Assembly (NCBI RefSeq): GCF_003991205.1
Contig: NZ_RXOZ01000022.1
Span: 310,001 to 374,000 of the forward strand
Source of the DNA: Georgenia sp. SYP-B2076
Lineage (GTDB): Bacteria; Actinomycetota; Actinomycetes; Actinomycetales; Actinomycetaceae
DNA: 64,000 nt
Direction of reading: 5' to 3'
Positions 1 through 10,812 of the stretch are shown here, piece by piece. Position numbers and translations under genes: made by a program. Numbering within the stretch: position 1 is the stretch's first letter; every line of letters begins with the position of its first letter. The notes under the pieces are model-generated. The model searched no databases and had not been told where the DNA came from. It saw nothing but the letters and a program-made list of their open reading frames with translations.

Positions 1-35
1 TTCGTTCCCCAGTGCACACCTTTGGAGAGTCTGAG

Positions 36-1166
36 ATGACTGACACCACGACCGACCGCCTCGCCACCCTCAGCGAGAGCGGGGTCTCCATCTGGCTGGA
101 CGACCTGTCCCGCGGCCGACTCACCGGCGGGGGCCTCAAGGCCCTGACCGCCGAGAAGCACGTGGTGGGCGTGACCACCAACCCGACGATCTTCGCCGGC
201 GCCCTGTCCAAGGGCACCGACTACGACGCCCAGATGGCCACCCTGGCCGCCGCGGGCACCAGCGTCGACGACGCCGTCATCGCGGTCACCACCGACGACG
301 TCCGCACGGCCGCGGACCTGTTCGCCGACGTCTACCGCGCCACCGACGGCCAGGACGGCCGCGTGTCCATCGAGGTCGACCCGCGCCTGGCGCGCGAGAC
401 CGAGAAGACCATCGAGCAGGCCCGCGTCCTGTGGTCCACCGTCGACCGCCCCAACACGATGGTCAAGATCCCCGCCACCCAGGAGGGGCTCCCCGCCATC
501 AGCCAGGCGATCAGCGAGGGCATCAGCGTCAACGTCACGCTGATCTTCTCCCTGGACCGCTACCGGGCCGTGACCTCCGCCTACATCGACGGCCTCGAGC
601 GCGCCCAGCGCGCCGGAATCGACCTGAGCACCATCCGCTCCGTCGCGTCCTTCTTCGTCTCGCGCGTCGACTCCGAGATCGACAAGCGCCTCGACGCCAT
701 CGGCACGGACGAGGCGGCCGCGCTCAAGGGCAAGGCCGGTATCGCGAACGCTCGCCTCGCCTTCGAGGCGTACGAGGAGATCTTCTCCACGCCCCGCTGG
801 CAGGAGCTCGCCGCGGCCGGGGCCCACCCCCAGCGCCCGCTGTGGGCCTCCACCGGCGTCAAGGACCCGGCCTACCCGGACACCATGTACGTCGACGAGC
901 TCGTGGTCGACGGCGTGGTCAACACCATGCCCGAGAAGACCCTGGACGCCGCCGCCGACCACGCCAACCTGCGCGGCGACACGGTCCACGGCACGTACGA
1001 CGAGGCCCGCGCCCTGCTCGACAGCCTCGAGCGGGTGGGCGTGTCCTACGCGGACGTCACCGACCTCCTCGAGGTCGAGGGCGTCGACAAGTTCGAGAAG
1101 AGCTGGGCCGAGCTGCTCGAGACGGTCACCACGGCGCTGGAACGCGCCAAGGCGGTCGTCGCGTGA
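36..1166 (+). CDS. tal: Transaldolase
   Basis: This 376-residue cytosolic enzyme moves a dihydroxyacetone unit from sedoheptulose 7-phosphate to glyceraldehyde 3-phosphate in the non-oxidative pentose phosphate pathway. The segment TMVKIPAT carries the Schiff-base lysine (about Lys144), and the N-terminal VTTNPTIF motif is typical of the long actinobacterial transaldolases; the length also fits. I chose the ATG at 36 because GGAGAG lies 6 nt upstream at 24-29. A GTG at 12 would add eight residues and lacks such a site. The stop overlaps the GTG of pgi, so the two are probably translationally coupled. In related actinobacteria tkt usually lies just upstream, outside this window. Confidence 0.96.
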   Translation: MTDTTTDRLATLSESGVSIWLDDLSRGRLTGGGLKALTAEKHVVGVTTNPTIFAGALSKGTDYDAQMATLAAAGTSVDDAVIAVTTDDVRTAADLFADVYRATDGQDGRVSIEVDPRLARETEKTIEQARVLWSTVDRPNTMVKIPATQEGLPAISQAISEGISVNVTLIFSLDRYRAVTSAYIDGLERAQRAGIDLSTIRSVASFFVSRVDSEIDKRLDAIGTDEAAALKGKAGIANARLAFEAYEEIFSTPRWQELAAAGAHPQRPLWASTGVKDPAYPDTMYVDELVVDGVVNTMPEKTLDAAADHANLRGDTVHGTYDEARALLDSLERVGVSYADVTDLLEVEGVDKFEKSWAELLETVTTALERAKAVVA

Positions 1167-2851
1167 GTGAGGGCTCTACCGCCACGGTGGCCTGGGTAGG
1201 TCCCGAGGAGGGCGCGCTGATCGAGGTCAGCGCCACCGGCGACGGCGCGAGCGCCGTCTCCGCGCACGTGCCGGGTCTGGTGGCCGACAAGGTCGCGAGC
1301 CGCATCGCCGCCCACGACGCCACGTTGTGGGGCGAGGCGGCCGCGGCCGAGGCCGCCGTCCGCCTCGGCTGGACCGCCCTGCACGAGACCTCCCGGCCGC
1401 TGCTCGCGCCGCTGAACAAGCTGCGGGCCGAGCTGCTCGCCGAGGGCATCGACCGGGTGGTCCTCGCGGGCATGGGCGGCTCCTCGCTCGGCCCCGAGGT
1501 CCTCGCGGGCTCCGCCGGCGCCCAGCTCACCGTCCTCGACTCGACGCACCCCGACCAGGTGCGCCGCGCCCTCGAGGGCGACCTGCGCAGCACCGTCCTC
1601 GTCGTCTCGTCGAAGTCCGGCGGCACGGTCGAGACCGACTCCCAGCGGCGCACCTTCGAGGCCGCATTCACGGCCGCCGGCCTGGACGCGGCGCGGCACA
1701 TCGTCGTCGTCACGGACCCGGGCTCGCCGCTGCGGGCCACGGCCACCGAGGCGGGGTACCGCGCCGTCTTCGAGGCCGACCCGAACGTCGGCGGCCGCTT
1801 CTCCGCGCTGACGGCCTTCGGGCTGGTGCCCGCGGCGCTGGCGGGCGTCGACGTCGAGCAGCTGCTCGACGAGGCGGCCGCCGTCGCGCCGTTCTTCGCG
1901 GAGGACTCCGAGGCGAACCCCGCGCTCGTGCTCGGCGCCGCGCTCGGTGGGACGTCGCCGCTGCGCGACAAGATCGTCATCCGCGACGGCGGCTCGGGCC
2001 TGTTCCACTTCGGGGACTGGGCCGAGCAGCTCGTCGCCGAGTCGACGGGCAAGGAGGGCACGGGGCTCCTGCCCGTCGTCGTCGGGGCGGGCGCGCCGGA
2101 GCTCGCCGCGCCGGCCGCAGACGTGCTCCCGGTGGTGCTGCTCCCGCTCGCGGACGAGGTCGACACGCCCGTCGACGCGGCCGCCGCCGACGCCACCGAG
2201 GTCACCGTCGCGGGCACCCTCGGCGGCACGATGCTCCTGTGGGAGTACGCCGTCGCCGTGGCGGGCCGCCTGCTCGGCATCGACCCCTTCAACCAGCCCG
2301 ACGTGGAGTCCGCCAAGGCGGCCACCCGCGGGCTGCTGGACGGGGCCCCCGCCGCGGGGGCCCCCGCCTTCGTCGACTCCGGCGTCGAGGTGCGCGCCTC
2401 GGCCGGGCTGCTCGGCGCGGCGGCCACCGTGGACGAGGCCCTCGAGCGGCTGCTCGGCCAGCTGGGTGAGCACGGGTACGTCGCGGTCATGGCCTACCTC
2501 GACCGCGAGGGCCGCGCCGCGACCCTCCTCGACGACGTCCGCCCCGCCCTGGCGGCGCGGACCGCCCGGCCCGTGACCTTCGGCTGGGGACCGAGGTTCC
2601 TGCACTCCACCGGCCAGTACCACAAGGGTGGCCCGCCGGTCGGGGTGTTCCTGCAGATCACCGGGACGCCGCAGCACGAGGTCAACATCCCCGGCCGCGA
2701 CTTCGACTTCGCCACGCTGATCTCGGCGCAGGCCGCGGGCGACGCCCGCGTGCTCGCCGACCTGGGGCGGCCGGTGCTGCGCCTGCATGTGACCAACGCC
2801 GACGCGCTCTCCTGGCTCGCCGGCCTACTGATGGGACCGGCAACCGCATGA
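1163..2851 (+). CDS. pgi: Glucose-6-phosphate isomerase
   Basis: The 562-residue product should interconvert glucose 6-phosphate and fructose 6-phosphate. Visible motifs are [12 protein letters not shown] and [10 protein letters not shown] (the sugar-isomerase phosphate-binding fold) and, near the C-terminus, [15 protein letters not shown]. It belongs to the divergent Pgi type that sits in actinobacterial pentose phosphate operons rather than the classic E. coli type. The GTG start at 1163 overlaps the tal stop as GTGA, and its own stop overlaps the zwf ATG as ATGA, so tal-pgi-zwf look like one coupled message. I give high confidence for the family; the exact substrate is inferred from context. 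Confidence 0.9.
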   Translation: MSEGSTATVAWVGPEEGALIEVSATGDGASAVSAHVPGLVADKVASRIAAHDATLWGEAAAAEAAVRLGWTALHETSRPLLAPLNKLRAELLAEGIDRVVLAGMGGSSLGPEVLAGSAGAQLTVLDSTHPDQVRRALEGDLRSTVLVVSSKSGGTVETDSQRRTFEAAFTAAGLDAARHIVVVTDPGSPLRATATEAGYRAVFEADPNVGGRFSALTAFGLVPAALAGVDVEQLLDEAAAVAPFFAEDSEANPALVLGAALGGTSPLRDKIVIRDGGSGLFHFGDWAEQLVAESTGKEGTGLLPVVVGAGAPELAAPAADVLPVVLLPLADEVDTPVDAAAADATEVTVAGTLGGTMLLWEYAVAVAGRLLGIDPFNQPDVESAKAATRGLLDGAPAAGAPAFVDSGVEVRASAGLLGAAATVDEALERLLGQLGEHGYVAVMAYLDREGRAATLLDDVRPALAARTARPVTFGWGPRFLHSTGQYHKGGPPVGVFLQITGTPQHEVNIPGRDFDFATLISAQAAGDARVLADLGRPVLRLHVTNADALSWLAGLLMGPATA

Positions 2852-4386
2852 CCGAGACGACACAGGTCCTCAACCCGCTCCGCGACGCCCGCGACCGGCG
2901 CCTGCCGCGCATCGCCGGGCCGGCCGGGCTGGTGATCTTCGGCATCACCGGCGACCTCGCCAAGCGCAAGCTCATGCCGGCGATCTACGACCTCGCCAAC
3001 CGGGGGCTCCTGCCGCCGTCGTTCGCCCTCACGGGCTTCGGCCGCCGGCACTGGAGCACGGAGGAGTTCGCCGAGGTCGTCCACGACGCCGTGCGCGAGC
3101 ACGCCCGCACCCCCTTCGACGAGCGCACCTGGAAGCAGCTCGTGTCCGGGTTCCGGTTCGTGCAGGGCGAGTTCGACGACGACGCCGCCTTCGACCGCCT
3201 CGCCGAGACGGTCGCCGCCCTCGACACCGAGCGCGGCACCGGCGGCAACCACGCCTTCTACCTCTCCGTGCCGCCGGACGCGTTCCCCGTGGTGCTGCGC
3301 CAGCTCTCCCGCTCGGGCCTGTCCGGCCGGGACAACGGCCACGGGTGGCGCCGCGTCGTCATCGAGAAGCCCTTCGGGCACGACCTCGCCTCCGCCCAGG
3401 AGCTCGACAAGGTCGTCTCGGAGGTCTTCCCGCCCGACGCGGTCTTCCGCATCGACCACTACCTGGGCAAGGAGACCGTCCAGAACATCCTGGCGCTGCG
3501 CTTCGCCAACCAGCTGTTCGAGCCGGTCTGGAACGCGCACTACGTCGACCACGTGCAGATCACGATGGCCGAGGACATCGGCATCGGGACCCGGGCGGGC
3601 TACTACGACGGGATCGGCGCGGCGCGGGACGTCATCCAGAACCACCTCCTGCAGCTCCTCGCGCTGACGGCGATGGAGGAGCCGGTCTCCTTCGAGCCCG
3701 ACGCCCTGCGCGCCGAGAAGGAGAAGGTCCTCTCCGCCGTCCGGCTCCCGGAGGACCTGGCCGCGCACACGGCGCGCGGGCAGTACGCCGGCGGGTGGCA
3801 GGGCGGCGCGCAGGTCCTCGGCTACCTGGACGAGAAGGGCATCCCCGACTCCTCCATCACCGAGACCTACGCGGCCATGCGCCTGGACGTGGACACCCGC
3901 CGCTGGGCGGGCGTCCCGTTCTACCTGCGCGCGGGCAAGCGCCTGGGTCGGCGCGTCACGGAGATCGCCGTCGTCTTCAAGCGCGCGCCGCACCTGCCCT
4001 TCGACCTCGCGGCCACCCAGGAGCTGGGCGAGAACGCGCTCGTCATCCGCGTCCAGCCGGACGAGGGCGTCACCATCCGCTTCGGCGCGAAGGTGCCCGG
4101 GACCGCGATGGAGGTCCGCGACGTCACGATGGACTTCGGCTACGGCCACGCGTTCACCGAGAACTCCCCCGAGGCGTACGAGCGGCTCATCCTGGACGTG
4201 CTCCTGGGCGACCCGCCGCTGTTCCCCCGGCAGCGTGAGGTCGAGCTGTCGTGGAAGATCCTCGACCCCATCATCGCCGCCTGGGAGAAGCTCGGGCAGC
4301 CCGAGCAGTACGTGCCCGGCACGTGGGGGCCCGCCGGGTCGGACGCGATGCTCGCCCGCGACGGCCGCGAGTGGCGCCGCCCGTGA
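2848..4386 (+). CDS. zwf: Glucose-6-phosphate 1-dehydrogenase
   Basis: The 512-residue protein oxidises glucose 6-phosphate to 6-phosphogluconolactone with NADP+ (or an F420/NAD variant; the cofactor cannot be read directly). The Rossmann motif FGITGDLAKRKLMPAIYDL is near residue 32, and the substrate-binding signature RIDHYLGKE starts at residue 201. The length matches the bacterial family. The ATG overlaps the pgi stop by 4 nt. OpcA, which is needed for full G6PDH activity in other actinobacteria, follows 52 nt downstream, which supports a role as the first step of the oxidative pentose phosphate branch. Confidence 0.97.
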   Translation: MTETTQVLNPLRDARDRRLPRIAGPAGLVIFGITGDLAKRKLMPAIYDLANRGLLPPSFALTGFGRRHWSTEEFAEVVHDAVREHARTPFDERTWKQLVSGFRFVQGEFDDDAAFDRLAETVAALDTERGTGGNHAFYLSVPPDAFPVVLRQLSRSGLSGRDNGHGWRRVVIEKPFGHDLASAQELDKVVSEVFPPDAVFRIDHYLGKETVQNILALRFANQLFEPVWNAHYVDHVQITMAEDIGIGTRAGYYDGIGAARDVIQNHLLQLLALTAMEEPVSFEPDALRAEKEKVLSAVRLPEDLAAHTARGQYAGGWQGGAQVLGYLDEKGIPDSSITETYAAMRLDVDTRRWAGVPFYLRAGKRLGRRVTEIAVVFKRAPHLPFDLAATQELGENALVIRVQPDEGVTIRFGAKVPGTAMEVRDVTMDFGYGHAFTENSPEAYERLILDVLLGDPPLFPRQREVELSWKILDPIIAAWEKLGQPEQYVPGTWGPAGSDAMLARDGREWRRP

Positions 4387-4438
4387 CGCCCCGCGCGCAC
4401 GCCCCCGCCACGTCGAACAGCTCCAGGAAGGACCGCAC

Positions 4439-5365
4439 ATGATCGTCACCCTCGAGGACACCACGTCCGCCGCGGTGGGCAACCGGCTGGTGTCGCTGCG
4501 CGAGGAGGGCGGCGCCGTGGCGCTGGGCCGCGTGCTCACGCTCGTGATCCTCGCCGAGGACGAGGCCTCCGCCGAGGACGCCATCCACATCTCCAACGTC
4601 GCGTCGCACGAGCACCCCGCCCGGGTGATCGTCGTGCTGCCCGACGGCGCGGCCGAGGACAAGTCCGGCCTGGACGCCGAGATCCGCGTGGGGAGCGACG
4701 CCGGCGCCTCGGAGGTCGTGGTGCTGCGCCCCCACGGCGGGGCGGGCTCCCGGCCCGACACGCTCGTCATGCCCCTCCTGCTCCCGGACACGCCGATCGT
4801 GGCCTGGTGGACCGGGATGCCGCCCGCGGCGCCGTCGAAGGAGCCCATCGGGCTCATGGCGCAGCGCCGGATCACCAACACCACCCGGTGCGCCGACCCG
4901 GGCGCCGTCCTGGCGACCCTGGCGGAGAACTACGCCCCCGGTGACAGCGACCTCGCGTGGGCGGGCGTGACGATGTGGCGGAGCATCCTCGCGGCCACCC
5001 TCGACGAGCCGCCCTTCGAGCCGATCACGGCCGCGGCGGTCTCGGGCTCAGCCTCGCACCCGTCGATCGCGCTGCTCGCGGGCTGGCTGGCGATGCGCCT
5101 GGGCGTGCCCGTCACGATGAACGGCGACGGGCACGACGCCATCAGCGGCGTCGTCCTCGAGCGGGAGTCCGGCCCGATCAACCTGACCCGGCCGCAGAAC
5201 TCCACCATCGCCCTGCTCTCGCGCCCCGGGCGCCCGGACCAGCGCCTCAACCTCCCGAAGCGCGAGATCCAGAACAGCCTCATCGAGGAGCTGCGGCGCC
5301 TCGACCCGGACACGACCTACGGCCAGGTCCTCACCGAGGGCCTGGTGCTGCTGGAGCTGGACTAA
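4439..5365 (+). CDS. opcA: Glucose-6-phosphate dehydrogenase assembly protein OpcA
   Basis: This 308-residue protein belongs to the OpcA family, found in actinobacteria and cyanobacteria, where it helps assemble or allosterically tune G6PDH. There is no catalytic motif. Recognisable family segments include the LVMPLLLPDTPIVAWW stretch in the middle and a conserved C-terminal half containing NSTIALLSRPGRPDQRLNLP. The start at 4439 is well supported by AGGAAGGA at 4425-4432. An upstream extension would run into zwf. It closes the operon: the usual next gene, pgl (6-phosphogluconolactonase), is absent and the following gene is on the other strand. Confidence 0.93.
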   Translation: MIVTLEDTTSAAVGNRLVSLREEGGAVALGRVLTLVILAEDEASAEDAIHISNVASHEHPARVIVVLPDGAAEDKSGLDAEIRVGSDAGASEVVVLRPHGGAGSRPDTLVMPLLLPDTPIVAWWTGMPPAAPSKEPIGLMAQRRITNTTRCADPGAVLATLAENYAPGDSDLAWAGVTMWRSILAATLDEPPFEPITAAAVSGSASHPSIALLAGWLAMRLGVPVTMNGDGHDAISGVVLERESGPINLTRPQNSTIALLSRPGRPDQRLNLPKREIQNSLIEELRRLDPDTTYGQVLTEGLVLLELD

Positions 5366-5378
5366 CCCCGCCTTTTTT

Positions 5379-5423
5379 GGTGAGAGGTCAAGTCCTCACA
5401 CGGTGGGAGGCCAAGGCCTCACC
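5379..5423 (+). repeat. Two imperfect 22-nt direct repeats after opcA
   Basis: Copies at 5379-5400 and 5402-5423 agree at 18 of 22 positions. Each copy has a short inverted core; the first contains GAGGTCAAGTCCTC (5384-5397). The 12-mer GGTCAAGTCCTC recurs in reverse orientation twice upstream of the GH15 gene (19415-19426 and 19458-19469). A T6 run (5373-5378) immediately precedes the first copy. Confidence 0.7.
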
Positions 5424-5434
5424 GCACGGCGCAG

Positions 5435-5487
5435 CACGAACGCAGGACGCCCCCGGCACATGGTGCCGGGGGCGTCCTGCGTTCGTG
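5435..5487. terminator. Perfect 25-bp hairpin between convergent opcA and rbpA
   Basis: The arms at 5435-5459 and 5463-5487 are exact reverse complements with a 3-nt loop (ATG). No T-tract follows on either strand. It sits between two convergent genes and probably ends or stabilises both transcripts. Confidence 0.75.
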
Positions 5488-5492
5488 TCTCA

Positions 5493-5531
5493 GGTCCGAA
5501 GTTCCCAGGTCACCTCGGGTCCGAAGTTCCC
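5493..5531. repeat. Paired 14-nt direct repeat GGTCCGAAGTTCCC
   Basis: Exact copies lie at 5493-5506 and 5518-5531, 25 nt apart, just past the hairpin and before the end of rbpA. No function is evident. Confidence 0.7.
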
Positions 5532-5559
5532 CAGGCGCCGTCACGGTGCCCGGAGCGTG

Positions 5560-5907
5560 TCAGCCGCCGCGGCGCTCCCGGAGGGCGGCCAGCGCCTCGG
5601 CCAGGAGTGCTGCGCCGTCCTCCTCGGACCGGCGCTCCTTCACGTAGGCGAGGTGCGTCTTGTACGGCTCGTTCCGGGGCGGCACGGGCGGGTTCTCCTT
5701 GTCCTGCCCGGCCGGCATCCCGCAGCGCGGGCAGTCCCACGTCTCGGGGATGACGATGTCGGGGCCCTTCGCGAAGCTGGGTCGCACCTCGTGCCCCTGG
5801 GAGCACCAGTAGGAGACCCACTCCCGGGGCGCGGCCTCGCCGCGCTCGGTCTCGCCCATGGGCCCCGCGCCGACGCGCGAGCCGCGGATCGCACTTCCTC
5901 CAGCCAC
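5560..5907 (-). CDS. rbpA: RNA polymerase-binding protein RbpA
   Basis: This 115-residue actinobacterial transcription factor binds the housekeeping sigma factor and RNA polymerase and stabilises the open promoter complex. The N-terminus AIRGSRVGAGPMGETERGE matches the RbpA N-terminal tail. The core follows with WCSQGHEVRPSFA and two CPRCG-like segments (CSQGH and CPRCGMPAG), and then the C-terminal sigma-interacting segment KTHLAYVKERRS. The start is a GTG at 5907 with GAGGAGG a few nt upstream. It is on the strand opposite opcA and follows secG in the direction of transcription, 10 nt downstream of it. Confidence 0.95.
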   Translation of the reverse strand: MAGGSAIRGSRVGAGPMGETERGEAAPREWVSYWCSQGHEVRPSFAKGPDIVIPETWDCPRCGMPAGQDKENPPVPPRNEPYKTHLAYVKERRSEEDGAALLAEALAALRERRGG

Positions 5908-5917
5908 GTCGGCCTCC

Positions 5918-6163
5918 TCAGATCTCGAACTTCTGGATCAACCCGATGAGCACGATCGAGGTCACCCAGACGAGGGAGATCCCGACCGTGATCCGGTTGA
6001 GGTTGCGCTCCGCGACACCCGAGGAGCCGATGCTGCTGGAGATGCCCCCGCCGAACATGTCGGACAGCCCGCCGCCCTTGCCCTTGTGCAGGAGGATGGT
6101 CAGGATGAGGAAGATGCTGGTGATGACCAGCACCACCTGAAGGATGATCCGCAGTGCATCCAC
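5918..6163 (-). CDS. secG: Preprotein translocase subunit SecG
   Basis: The product is an 81-residue membrane protein with two hydrophobic helices (roughly residues 4-24 and 57-77) joined by a glycine-rich cytoplasmic loop, LHKGKGGGLSDMFGGG. This is the hallmark of SecG in the SecYEG channel. The start is the GTG at 6163, which gives the usual family length; an extended frame upstream has no membrane-protein character. It lies between tpiA and rbpA on the same strand, the common actinobacterial order gap-pgk-tpiA-secG. The Shine-Dalgarno sequence is weak. Confidence 0.93.
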   Translation of the reverse strand: MDALRIILQVVLVITSIFLILTILLHKGKGGGLSDMFGGGISSSIGSSGVAERNLNRITVGISLVWVTSIVLIGLIQKFEI

Positions 6164-6334
6164 GGGGCGTGTCCGTTCGTCGTCTTGGGTGTTCCGGCGC
6201 GCCGGGCGCGCCGGAACAAGGATAAGCGATGAGGTGGTCTGGAAGTAGCAGACCGCGCCATCAACGCGTCGGCCGCCCCGCGTCCCTCGCCCGGTCGTAG
6301 ATCGGGCAGGGCGTGCGGGGCGGCCCGGCGCTCG

Positions 6335-6459
6335 GTCAGGAGATGACCTGTCAGCCACCTGGGCCTGTCAGCCACACTGCGACCGTCGCGTCAGGACATG
6401 ACCTGTCAGCCAACCTGGGCCCCTGTCAGCCAACCTGGGCCCTGTCAGCCAACCCGGGG
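6335..6459. repeat. Direct-repeat array in the tpiA-secG spacer
   Basis: Five exact copies of CTGTCAGCCA start at 6348, 6365, 6403, 6423 and 6442. Three of them extend to CTGTCAGCCAACC followed by a G-rich tail. Two copies are preceded by a related block, GTCAGGAGATGACC or GTCAGGACATGACC. The array begins just 3' of the tpiA stop. The rest of the spacer, 6164-6334, holds the presumptive secG upstream region and no gene. Confidence 0.8.
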
Positions 6460-6467
6460 TCGGTCGG

Positions 6468-7265
6468 TCAGAGGCCTACCTTGTGGTCCTGGTAGCGCAC
6501 GATGGCGGCGAACTCCTCCGCCTGCAGGCTCGCGCCGCCCACGAGGGCCCCGTCGACGTCGTCCTTCGCCATGATCGAGGCCACGTTGGAGGACTTCACC
6601 GACCCGCCGTAGAGCACGCGGACCGCGTCGGCGACCGACGCGTCGTAGAGCTCGGCCAGGCGGGCGCGGATCGCGCCGCAGACCTCCTGGGCGTCCTCGG
6701 GCGTGGCGACCTCCCCGGTGCCGATGGCCCAGACGGGCTCGTAGGCGATCACGGTCGTGGCGGCCTGCTCGGCGGTGAGGCCGGCGTAGGCGCCGTCGAC
6801 CTGGCGCAGGCAGTGCCCCACCTGCTCGCCGGCCTTGCGGATGTCGAGCCCCTCGCCCACGCAGATGATCGGCGTGATGCCCTTGGCGAGCGCGGCCTTC
6901 GCCTTGGCGGCCACCAGGGCGTCGTCCTCCTGGTGGTACTCCCGGCGCTCCGAGTGCCCGACGACGACGTAGCTCGCGCCGAGCCGCGCCAGCATGACCG
7001 CGGAGATCTCACCCGTGTAGGCGCCCGACTCGTGGGCGGAGACGTCCTGCGCGCCGTAGCGGACGTCGAGCTTGTCCCCGTCGACGAGGGTCTGCACCGA
7101 GCGCAGGTCCGTGAACGGCGGGAGGACGACGACCTCGACCTGCTCGTGGTCGTGCTTCGCGTCCTTCAGGGTCCAGGCGAGCTTCTGCACGAGCGCGATC
7201 GCCTCGAGGTGGTCGAGGTTCATCTTCCAGTTCCCCGCCATGAGCGGGGTGCGGTTGGTTGCCAT
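6468..7265 (-). CDS. tpiA: Triose-phosphate isomerase
   Basis: This 265-residue glycolytic enzyme interconverts dihydroxyacetone phosphate and glyceraldehyde 3-phosphate. It has the N-terminal substrate lysine motif AGNWKMN, the catalytic histidine in VVGHSERR, the catalytic glutamate in [11 protein letters not shown], and the phosphate-binding loop YGGSVKSSN. The start at 7265 ([16 protein letters not shown]) is supported by GGAGGA upstream; a longer frame into pgk is not needed. The gap to the pgk stop is only 4 nt, so the genes are co-transcribed. Confidence 0.97.
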   Translation of the reverse strand: MATNRTPLMAGNWKMNLDHLEAIALVQKLAWTLKDAKHDHEQVEVVVLPPFTDLRSVQTLVDGDKLDVRYGAQDVSAHESGAYTGEISAVMLARLGASYVVVGHSERREYHQEDDALVAAKAKAALAKGITPIICVGEGLDIRKAGEQVGHCLRQVDGAYAGLTAEQAATTVIAYEPVWAIGTGEVATPEDAQEVCGAIRARLAELYDASVADAVRVLYGGSVKSSNVASIMAKDDVDGALVGGASLQAEEFAAIVRYQDHKVGL

Positions 7266-7269
7266 GGTC

Positions 7270-8460
7270 TCAGTCCTCCAGGACGGCGATGCCGGGGAGG
7301 GTCTTGCCCTCCAGGTACTCCAGCGAGGCGCCGCCACCGGTGGAGATGTGCGAGAAGGTCGACTCGTCGAACCCGAGGATGCGCACGGCCGCGGCGGAGT
7401 CGCCGCCGCCGACGATGGTGAAGCCGTCCGCGTCGCTCATCGCCTGCGCGACGGCCTTCGTGCCGGCGGCGAAGGCGTCGAACTCGAAGACGCCCATGGG
7501 CCCGTTCCACACGACGGTCTTGGCGTCCGCGATCTTGGACGCGAACAGCGCGGCCGAGTCCGGGCCGATGTCCAGGCCCATCTGGTCGGCCGGGATCGCG
7601 TCGGCGGCCACGACGGTGGCGGGGGCGTCGGCCTTGAACTCCGGCGCCACGACGATGTCGGTGGGCAGGACGATCTCGACGCCCTTCGCCTCCGCCTGGG
7701 CGAGGTAGCCGCGGACGGTCTCGACCTGGTCCTCCTCGAGCAGCGAGGTGCCCACGCCGTAGCCCTTGGCGGCGAGGAACGTGAAGACCATGCCGCCCCC
7801 GATGAGCAGGCGGTCGGCCTTGCCGAGGAGGTTGGCGATGACCCCGAGCTTGTCGGAGACCTTCGAGCCGCCCAGCACGACGACGTAGGGCCGGGCCGGC
7901 TCCTCGGTGGCCCTGGACAGGGAGTCGATCTCCTTGAAGACCAGCTTGCCGGCCGCGTGCGGGAGCTTCTTGGCGACGTCGTAGACGCTGGCCTGCTTGC
8001 GGTGGACGACGCCGAAGCCGTCCGAGACGTAGGCGTCCGCCAGTGCGGCGAGCTCATCGGCGAGGGCGCCGCGCTCGGCGTCGTCCTTGGAGGTCTCGCG
8101 AGCGTCGAAGCGGATGTTCTCGAGCAGGGCGACGTCACCCTCGCCCAGGCCCGCGACGACGGCCTGGGCGTCCTCGCCGACGGTGTCCTTGGCCAGGGTG
8201 ACCTTCTTGCCCAGCAGCTCGCCGAGACGCTCGGCGACGGGGGCGAGGGAGTACTTGGCGTCCGGGGCGCCCTTGGGGCGTCCGAGGTGCGCGGTGACGA
8301 CCACCTTCGCGCCGGCGCCGGTGAGCGCCTCCAGCGTCGGCAGCGCGGCACGGATGCGGCCGTCGTCGGTGATGGTCGTCCCGTCCAGCGGGACGTTGAA
8401 GTCAGAGCGGACGAGCACGCGCTTGCCGCGCAGGTCGCCGAGGTCCTCGATGGTCTTCAT
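7270..8460 (-). CDS. pgk: Phosphoglycerate kinase
   Basis: This 396-residue enzyme makes ATP and 3-phosphoglycerate from 1,3-bisphosphoglycerate. It shows the N-terminal substrate-binding signature [12 protein letters not shown], the HLGRPKG motif, and the C-terminal nucleotide-binding segment [12 protein letters not shown]. Two ATGs are in frame, 8466 and 8460. AAGGAG (complement of 8468-8473) is only 1 nt from the first but 7 nt from the second, so I prefer 8460. It is co-transcribed with tpiA downstream; a strong hairpin separates it from gap upstream. Confidence 0.96.
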   Translation of the reverse strand: MKTIEDLGDLRGKRVLVRSDFNVPLDGTTITDDGRIRAALPTLEALTGAGAKVVVTAHLGRPKGAPDAKYSLAPVAERLGELLGKKVTLAKDTVGEDAQAVVAGLGEGDVALLENIRFDARETSKDDAERGALADELAALADAYVSDGFGVVHRKQASVYDVAKKLPHAAGKLVFKEIDSLSRATEEPARPYVVVLGGSKVSDKLGVIANLLGKADRLLIGGGMVFTFLAAKGYGVGTSLLEEDQVETVRGYLAQAEAKGVEIVLPTDIVVAPEFKADAPATVVAADAIPADQMGLDIGPDSAALFASKIADAKTVVWNGPMGVFEFDAFAAGTKAVAQAMSDADGFTIVGGGDSAAAVRILGFDESTFSHISTGGGASLEYLEGKTLPGIAVLED

Positions 8461-8510
8461 CGACATTCTCCTTATGTCGTCGGTGCGCCGGGGCGGCGGG
8501 CCCCGACGCG

Positions 8511-8556
8511 CGGACGTCCGCGTGCGCGAGCGAGAAGCTGCGCACGCGGACGTCCG
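8511..8556 (-). terminator. 17-bp hairpin between gap and pgk
   Basis: The arms at 8511-8527 and 8540-8556 pair perfectly around a 12-nt loop. It lies after the gap stop on the transcribed strand and before pgk. Because the three genes usually form one operon, it may act as a partial terminator or an RNA-processing and stability element that lets gap mRNA exceed pgk-tpiA mRNA. Confidence 0.6.
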
Positions 8557-8584
8557 TTTGTTGTGCGTGGCCGGAGCCGACCGG

Positions 8585-9758
<1,174 letters not shown>

Positions 9759-9810
9759 GCCGCCCGCTGCTGTGAGGGGACTCACCCCACCGGGGCGGCC
9801 CGCCCGGCGA

Positions 9811-10812
9811 TCAGAGGTCGAGCATGTCCGGCGTCAGGATGGCCTCGGTGTCCGGGATGCCCTGCTCGTGCGCGCGCTTGTCCGCCATCGCGAGCAGCCG
9901 GCGGATGCGCCCGGCGACGGCGTCCTTCGTCAGGGGCGGGTCGGAGAGCTGCCCGAGCTCCTCGAGGCTGGCCTGCTTGTGTTCGAGGCGCAGCCGGCCC
10001 GCCTGGATCAGGTGCTCGGGCACCTCGTCGCCGAGGATCTCGAAGGCCCGCTCGACGCGCGCCCCGGCGGCCACGGCCGCTCGGGCCGAGCGACGCAGGT
10101 TCGCGTCGTCGAAGTTGGCCAGCCGGTTCGCGGTGCCGCGGACCTCCCGGCGCATGCGCCGCTCCTCCCAGACGAGGACGGCGTCGTGCGCCCCCATGCG
10201 GGTGAGCATGGCGGAGATCGCGTCGCCGTCGCGGATGACGACCCGGTCGACGCCCCGGACCTCACGGGCCTTGGCGACGATGCTCATCCGGCGCGCGGCG
10301 CCCACCAGCGCGAGGGCGGCCTCGGGGCCGGGGCACGTGACCTCCAGGGAGCTCGACCGCCCGGGCTCGGTGAGGGAGCCGTGCGCGAGGAACGCCCCGC
10401 GCCAGGCGGCGGTGGCCTCGGCTACGCCCGCGGAGACCACCTGCGGGGGCAGCCCGCGCACCGGGCGGCCCCGGGTGTCGAGGAGGCCCGTCTGGCGGGC
10501 GAGGGACTCCCCGTCCTTGACGACCCGCACGACGTACCGGTTCCCGCGGCGCAGCCCACCCCCGGAGACGACGATGATGTCGCTGGAGTGGCCGTACACC
10601 TCGTGCATGGTCTGGCGCAGGCGGCGGGCGGCGATGCCCGTGTCGAGCTCGGCCTCGACGACGATCCGGCCGGAGATGATGTGCAGGCCGCCGGCGAAAC
10701 GCAGTGTCGCGGCCACCTCCGCCTTCCGGGCAGACACCTTCTCCACCCTCAGGCGGGCGAGCTCATCCTTCACGGCGGAGGTCAACGACATGCCGGTCAT
10801 CTTCGCACTCAT
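9811..10812 (-). CDS. whiA: DNA-binding protein WhiA (sporulation/cell-division regulator)
   Basis: The 333-residue product has a LAGLIDADG-like N-terminal domain and a C-terminal helix-turn-helix domain. Highly conserved blocks are [41 protein letters not shown] and the HTH region [25 protein letters not shown]. In Streptomyces WhiA works with WhiB to switch on septation genes; in non-sporulating relatives it links cell division to metabolism. The start at 10812 forms an ATGA overlap with the yvcK stop, which decides it over the later ATGs at 10800 and 10791. It is last in the uvrC-rapZ-yvcK-whiA operon. Confidence 0.94.
   Translation of the reverse strand: MSAKMTGMSLTSAVKDELARLRVEKVSARKAEVAATLRFAGGLHIISGRIVVEAELDTGIAARRLRQTMHEVYGHSSDIIVVSGGGLRRGNRYVVRVVKDGESLARQTGLLDTRGRPVRGLPPQVVSAGVAEATAAWRGAFLAHGSLTEPGRSSSLEVTCPGPEAALALVGAARRMSIVAKAREVRGVDRVVIRDGDAISAMLTRMGAHDAVLVWEERRMRREVRGTANRLANFDDANLRRSARAAVAAGARVERAFEILGDEVPEHLIQAGRLRLEHKQASLEELGQLSDPPLTKDAVAGRIRRLLAMADKRAHEQGIPDTEAILTPDMLDL

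Noticed and set aside
2494-4884. Long minus-strand open frame opposite pgi, zwf and opcA
   Set aside because: It is a shadow of three well-supported genes with overlapping stops and starts.
5365-5378. Rho-independent terminator using the T6 run after opcA
   Set aside because: No stem of useful length precedes the T-run; the strong hairpin lies downstream at 5435-5487 instead.
6335-6459. Possible CRISPR array
   Set aside because: The repeats are only about 10-19 nt, the spacing is irregular, the intervening sequence is itself repeated, and no cas genes are present.
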